Part shown: piece after piece, positions 58,986-64,000 of the stretch
Layout: each line of letters opens with the position of its first letter
Numbering within the stretch: the first letter of the stretch is position 1
NCBI GenBank assembly: GCA_030549335.1
Contig: CM060194.1
Location: 69,662,077-69,726,076, forward strand
Length of the DNA: 64,000 bases
From: Pontederia crassipes
Lineage: Eukaryota > Streptophyta > Magnoliopsida > Commelinales > Pontederiaceae
Direction: 5' to 3'
The notes under the pieces: generated by a model
The model's input: only the letters and a program-made list of their open reading frames with translations
Database searches by the model: none
Told to the model about the DNA's origin: nothing
Translations under genes and position numbers: made by a program

Positions 58986-59605
58986 GTCAACAGGGTACAA
59001 GGTTGGATGCCGCTCCTAGTGTAGTTTGGGTCGACTCGATCATGTTGAGCCTTATTTATCCATCCCAATTATAAAAGAACTAAAACAAATCAGATTGTGG
59101 TGAAATATAAAGACAACCAAACAGTATGTGATGAATTAGCCGAACATGTTGCTTATTAACATCGAAATTGTGACAAAATTTTAATATAAGGGGTGAGAAA
59201 ACTTAGGTCGGAACCGGTCCAGTCGTCCTGATCTCAATCTGAATTGTTCTCGATCAAATCAAGATAAATTTAAGACATTTTCAATTTGACCACAAAAAAT
59301 TAAAAAACAAATATAATAATAAAAAATATTTAATATATACATAATAATAAATTAAGTTATATATACAATAATACAATGTGCATTTAAGATATATAATAAA
59401 ATATAACTTTTAATTAAAATAAATATAAATATAATATTATGATATATTAATATGATATATATTGCTAGCTCGTGATATGATCCGAATTTTATGATTGACC
59501 AGTCCAAGCCATATTTCAAAAGTGAACTTGTTCATAATATAAAATATTTATATGAGACTACATATCTTCTATAACAAGCTCTTATATCAAGGAGTTGGAT
59601 GCATT

Positions 59606-60822
59606 GTTGTTGTTGGAGCAAAGTTTTATGCCTTATATAATTATATTTTGATGATATAAATTTCGAAAGATTATAGTTATATGCAAAAAGTTTAAATAGA
59701 AATGAGTTATTTTTATGCATTGAACTTTCGATTAATAATTGTCTCTATTCCCATGAGATTTATATTAAGAGTAAATATCAAATTTGTAGAGAATTTTGCT
59801 AGCTTTTCATAAAATCTAAAATTATCTCATTTGGATAATCATGCAGAAAGTTATGATCAAAATAGTACAGGGCGATCAACTTGCCGATCAAAGCACCATC
59901 GATCGGTCAGGCATATCGGTCGATCGGCCAATGCACAAATCGTCTAGCTCAATGACGAGACTACATCGGTCGATACTCTGATCATTGCACCTATCGATCG
60001 ATCAGCTCATAGACCAAATTCTAAAATGACGATATTGTACCGGTCGATGATTCGATCAATAGACCGGCCGACCGCTTAGTCGCTATTACTGAGGAAAATG
60101 CACAACGATCATATTGATCGATCGACCGGCCCATTAAAGTGGTTGATCGATCTCCGACTTAAATGAACAGTAACGACTAATTTTTTGTCAAATCAAAGAA
60201 CAACGATCATATCATCCAAAAAGGTCAATAAAAAAGACCAATGGGTGCAGAATAAAAAAAACACTCAAGGGAAACATCAAGCATCAAAGGAAAATGATTT
60301 TCTTAAAGTTATTATCATATCTTCTCTTCTTTCTCTCTTCTTATCTTGTGAGTTTGATATTGTAAAAGAGAAAAATATTTTCTTAGATAGTTGGATGTGA
60401 GCTTCTGTGTAGAAGAGGCTTTATCTTATCTCTCAGGCTAGAAAAAAGATAAGCATCATAAGAGGAAATGTGAGCCTTACCTCTCGAAAAATGTGGTGTG
60501 GTGTAAAGAATTTCTTCCTTGCCCCATTTGGAATGAAAGAAGGATGTTTAGTTGAATTTCGACGATCTCGAGATCGAGAAGTCGGAGCGGGAATATACGC
60601 CAAGGTGTGACCGAACATCGTCAACAAACCATTGTGCTCTTTGTGTTTGCTTTCTCTCTCTCCCTCTCTTTCCTACCTTATTGTTCATGTGATTTGATTG
60701 TTATTGCACTGATTTAAAGTTTAACGAATCGATTTTAAACTTTCACGATGATTTTCGTAAAATTGTCTTTTTGATAAAACATCAATTCACCCCTTCTTGG
60801 TGCCTTGTGATCCAATAGTTGT
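59606..60822 (+). mobile_element. Probable solo LTR of a SIRE/Maximus-like copia element, 5-bp duplication
   Basis: 59611-60817 (1207 bp) starts TGTTGGAGCAAAGTTTTATG and ends CTTGGTGCCTTGTGATCCAATA, resembling large plant copia LTRs. It is flanked by GTTGT at 59606-59610 and 60818-60822. The terminal CA has become TA. The middle (59870-60170) is rich in GATCGGTCGATCG-type words. No internal region is attached. Lineage is inferred from the terminal sequences only. Confidence 0.75.
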
Positions 60823-63669
60823 AACTTTAGTCCTTGATAATCAGTTGGTGAATTTAAGATGTCCAAGATAGCATCATCATTTTCACATGTTGTGATCCAA
60901 AGGAACTTATTTTGCTCCTGTGCCAAGAGAATACAAATTGATAAGCAAAGAGAATATGTTAGATAATTCATCCATCAAGTTGAGTAACAAAAATAACATA
61001 TACATCTAAATAAAATATATGAATATAAAGACAACAACATCAAAAGTCGCCTCAAGGTTATATTTGGGGGTCTGGGCTCATAATCAAAACTTCTCGATAG
61101 ATATATTATAAAAACAATCAATCAACAACATAAGAAGAAAGTGAGAGTAAAAAGTTGTAATGGAGAGTATTTTTCGCCCATGAAATGGAATAATTAGGTA
61201 TAGTAAATATTCTTTTGCAACTGTACTCCATGGGATTGTTTGGATACGTTCTTTTTATTCTAGATTATTATTTTTCTAACACCAAGATAATCTCATGTCC
61301 TTAACTCGATAGGAACAAATTTGTTCCACCCACCTCACTTTTCATAATAATTAATGTGAGTCCCATGAGCTCAAAAAAAAATGTTGTTTGGTTTCACAAA
61401 TAGCAATACAAACTTTATTCATGTCATTGCTCCCATATCAAACGAGGCCAAAATCTCGCCCATTTACGACATTATAAAACACTTATTAAAAGAAAGCTAA
61501 TTTATAATGAAATTATTCATTTGTGATCATGAAAAAAGATTAAAAAATACAAGATTAAAAGTCCTACTCACAATTATAGATTTCACAGACTATATGAAGT
61601 GCGCAAAGAAGCAAAATAAATAAAACAAAATGTGAATCTTGACTATATCATGGATCACTACATTTGACTTCAATTTTGACATTCTTGGCTTCCAACATAA
61701 CCATAATAAAACATACAAACAAGCATAAACATTACAATGGAAGACTTAATTAAACATAATTCGAAATATCAATATAGTAACCCATGAGTCGTGATAAGTT
61801 TTAACATAATAACTCAACAAATGATTCCAGGTAACACATGACTTAGACTTCATTTAAGAGTTTAATAATATGCATAAAACATAAGACAATATGGTTTATT
61901 GACACATATGGTCAAACGATAACATGTGCAATTTTTTATCATGAGTGATGCTATAAACAACAAGCCTAAACTTCCTCATTTGCATGTCCATGGGACATAT
62001 GGAAAAATCTCCTAATTATAATATGTAGAGGCATAGACATGCTATACTTTATATCACAATTTTTACATGATATGATATATGTAATTACAACATAAATATA
62101 ATTAATAAAATATGCATGCAATGAGCTAGTTTATGCACTCTATATTACATATTATACAATCACTAATGACAATATTCTTTGAATATCATATCAAAATGAA
62201 AATTTTAACACACATTATTAGCTTTTCTTACGTATGATTATTTTCTTGAACATATAATATCAAATGACATGGAAATACATTCACTGCATTTTGTATAATG
62301 CATAACAACTCACATCATAAACATTATGTACATGCAATTACTTTGTCATGCCTTATGAAGTCCCTTTAATTTTCATCATATTTTATTTTATTTTAGAGAT
62401 AAATGACTATTTTGTTTGATTGATAAATCAAGTAAATTTATCGAATGACAAACTAGGTCATAAGGTCATCATTTTACCATTTTAAAAAACTTGACATCAT
62501 TGATGAGGATATAATTTTTCATAAGGATTGACACTATGAATGGTAAAAAAAATTAGTCTATTTGAAACTCAACACCACTATTAGTAAGAACTTAACACTA
62601 GTGAAACTCAATACTAATGGTGATAAGATAATTCATCTTTCAATGGAATACAAGACATATTTAATAATTCATCTTTTATTTGCCATCATCCATGCAATCA
62701 AACATTCAATATATGTGATATTTTTTAATCTAAATTATGCTTGTTCATGTGAGTCATTTCCAAGTGGAATCAACACATCAAACATATAGAAATAAGGATT
62801 TAAGCTTGAGTATAACTAATTAATACCCTAGTGGAACCATTCAATGTGGTTTCTATGGATGATCGTGGTATATGGATCGCTACGAGCCCATATGGAGATT
62901 CACTGTCTAGCCACAAGCATTCAACATATAAACATACTACTATGACTTCACCTGTTACGATTTCAAATGATGTCGCCATGATTCAGAACATAATCGACAG
63001 ACTCACATTTGAGTTGTTATGGCTCCTATCGATGTTGTCCTATTGCTATGATCGGGAATGCAACACTATGTACACCCATGGCACAATGTTCATAGATCAA
63101 GTGTGTTAATCATAACAATGTGCTATAGCCTATAGCTCAGCTCAATCCACCATTACATTCATATTATTTTTTATATAGGACATTCACTTGTGCTTTTACT
63201 AATATTACTTTTTTATATAGGGCATTCACTTGTGCATTTACAAAACACTATTGGCATTTTAGAATATATTTTAGACATTTTCACATTCAATTGACGTTGC
63301 ATGATTAGATAAGAAAATACACTATAAACTATGAAACAGATAGGATTCAATCTTACAAGAACAATATTAACTATGCATTTGTAGATTTTGATGCTTTTTT
63401 TTAAATTTAACACATAAGAAACAAGGTGTGTCTTAATCTTCAATCCATACAAATAGACATCACATTGAGATGATCTTCTTCGCGTACATCAATATGGAAT
63501 AGGAATTAGAGCTAAACCTTTTTTCTTCTCCCCTTGCCTCTTTCTTTCCTAATTGATGCATTCTCCTTCTTTCCTTGATTGTTCCAAATCATCTTCTTCC
63601 CCTTGAGCCAATAGTTGGAACATTTTGAAGGACTCGGGGAGAGGGATTTGGTGGAAATGGGTTTGTCTT
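60823..63669. other. AT-rich intergenic DNA
   Basis: No gene recognised. Short open frames (for example 62831-63109, and 60735-60971 on the minus strand) have no family resemblance. Confidence 0.5.
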
Positions 63670-63745
63670 TTTATAGCTGGGTCTTGAACTTGGGTTTGAG
63701 ATTATTGGGTTAAATTGGGCTTGTTTAAATAGGTGGGATGTTACA
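63669..63745 (-). repeat. LTR-like terminus with TATA box (minus strand)
   Basis: Read on the minus strand, the sequence starts TGTAACATCCCACC at 63745 and reaches CTATAAAAAG about 70 bases later. TGTAACA is a common LTR start in plants, and a TATA box would fit a U3 region. The other end and any partner LTR were not found. Confidence 0.3.
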
Positions 63746-64000
63746 TCTTTGATGTTGATGCTCTAGGGATTTACGTACGGGAGACCGAGGAGAATGTAGA
63801 AAATCAAGTTAATATATTTTATCCTAAGTCATATTACAAAGTTATCTCTTATCCCTAATCAACTTTATTTCTTTATCCAGACCGAGAAGGAATAAAAGAA
63901 TTCGATATAGCTATTTTCATAAAAAAAAATACACATTTCAAATTTCATTTTTAATTTTATTTCATTTAATTTTTTTAAAATCTATACTCTTGAAAAAAGG
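63746..64000. other. AT-rich right edge of the window
   Basis: No feature seen. Confidence 0.5.

Overview
This is a nuclear stretch of a flowering plant genome, most likely a monocot. The coding exons are split by many spliceosomal introns. The first exons of the transporter and dehydrogenase genes are much richer in G+C than the later exons, a gradient typical of monocots. The space between genes is AT-rich and filled with plant retrotransposons, Mutator-like elements and LINEs. There are no bacterial-type operons, CRISPR arrays or prophages. The species cannot be named from the sequence alone.

Four host genes are visible, all on the minus strand. From left to right they are: (1) exon 1 of an 11-beta-hydroxysteroid-dehydrogenase-like short-chain dehydrogenase (HSD-like SDR), the rest running off the left edge; (2) a complete six-exon paralogue at 12058-15218; (3) a complete seven-exon Yellow Stripe-Like (YSL) metal-nicotianamine transporter at 16997-30808, closest to the YSL4/YSL6 clade; (4) a complete ten-exon plastidic glucose-6-phosphate dehydrogenase at 47517-52482. 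I rebuilt the exon chains of genes 2 to 4 by hand; every junction has GT/AG ends and keeps the reading frame.

Layout. 1-1283 holds HSD exon 1 and its upstream region. 1284-6604 is a decayed Ty1/copia element on the minus strand with a perfect 5-bp target duplication. 7135-11485 is a 4.3-kb LTR element with no recognisable pol (minus strand). 12058-15218 is the second HSD gene. 16997-30808 is the YSL gene; its introns contain an RTE-type LINE, an L1-type LINE and a miniature LTR element (TRIM) with three tandem LTRs. 31.0-41.9 kb is AT-rich intergenic DNA with a MULE-type MITE nested in an hAT-like repeat, a microsatellite flanked by a duplication, an LTR-like block and a dead Ty3/gypsy relic. 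41990-47109 is a second MULE-type element split by a second copy of the 4.3-kb LTR element, here on the plus strand. 47517-52482 is the G6PDH gene. 52.5-64 kb is AT-rich intergenic DNA with two probable solo LTRs and smaller relics.

The host genes do not form a pathway. They are a tandem SDR pair, an iron/manganese-chelate transporter and the entry enzyme of the plastid oxidative pentose phosphate pathway. The most noteworthy points are structural. Intron 1 of the second HSD gene contains a copy of the region upstream of the first HSD gene, which suggests a chimeric locus left by unequal exchange. The two inverted copies of the 4.3-kb non-autonomous LTR family carry an internal 210-235-bp tandem repeat. 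The TRIM has a three-LTR structure. The RTE LINE has a complex 5' junction. I did not find a convincing new biochemical system; the non-autonomous LTR family is the best candidate for something not yet described.
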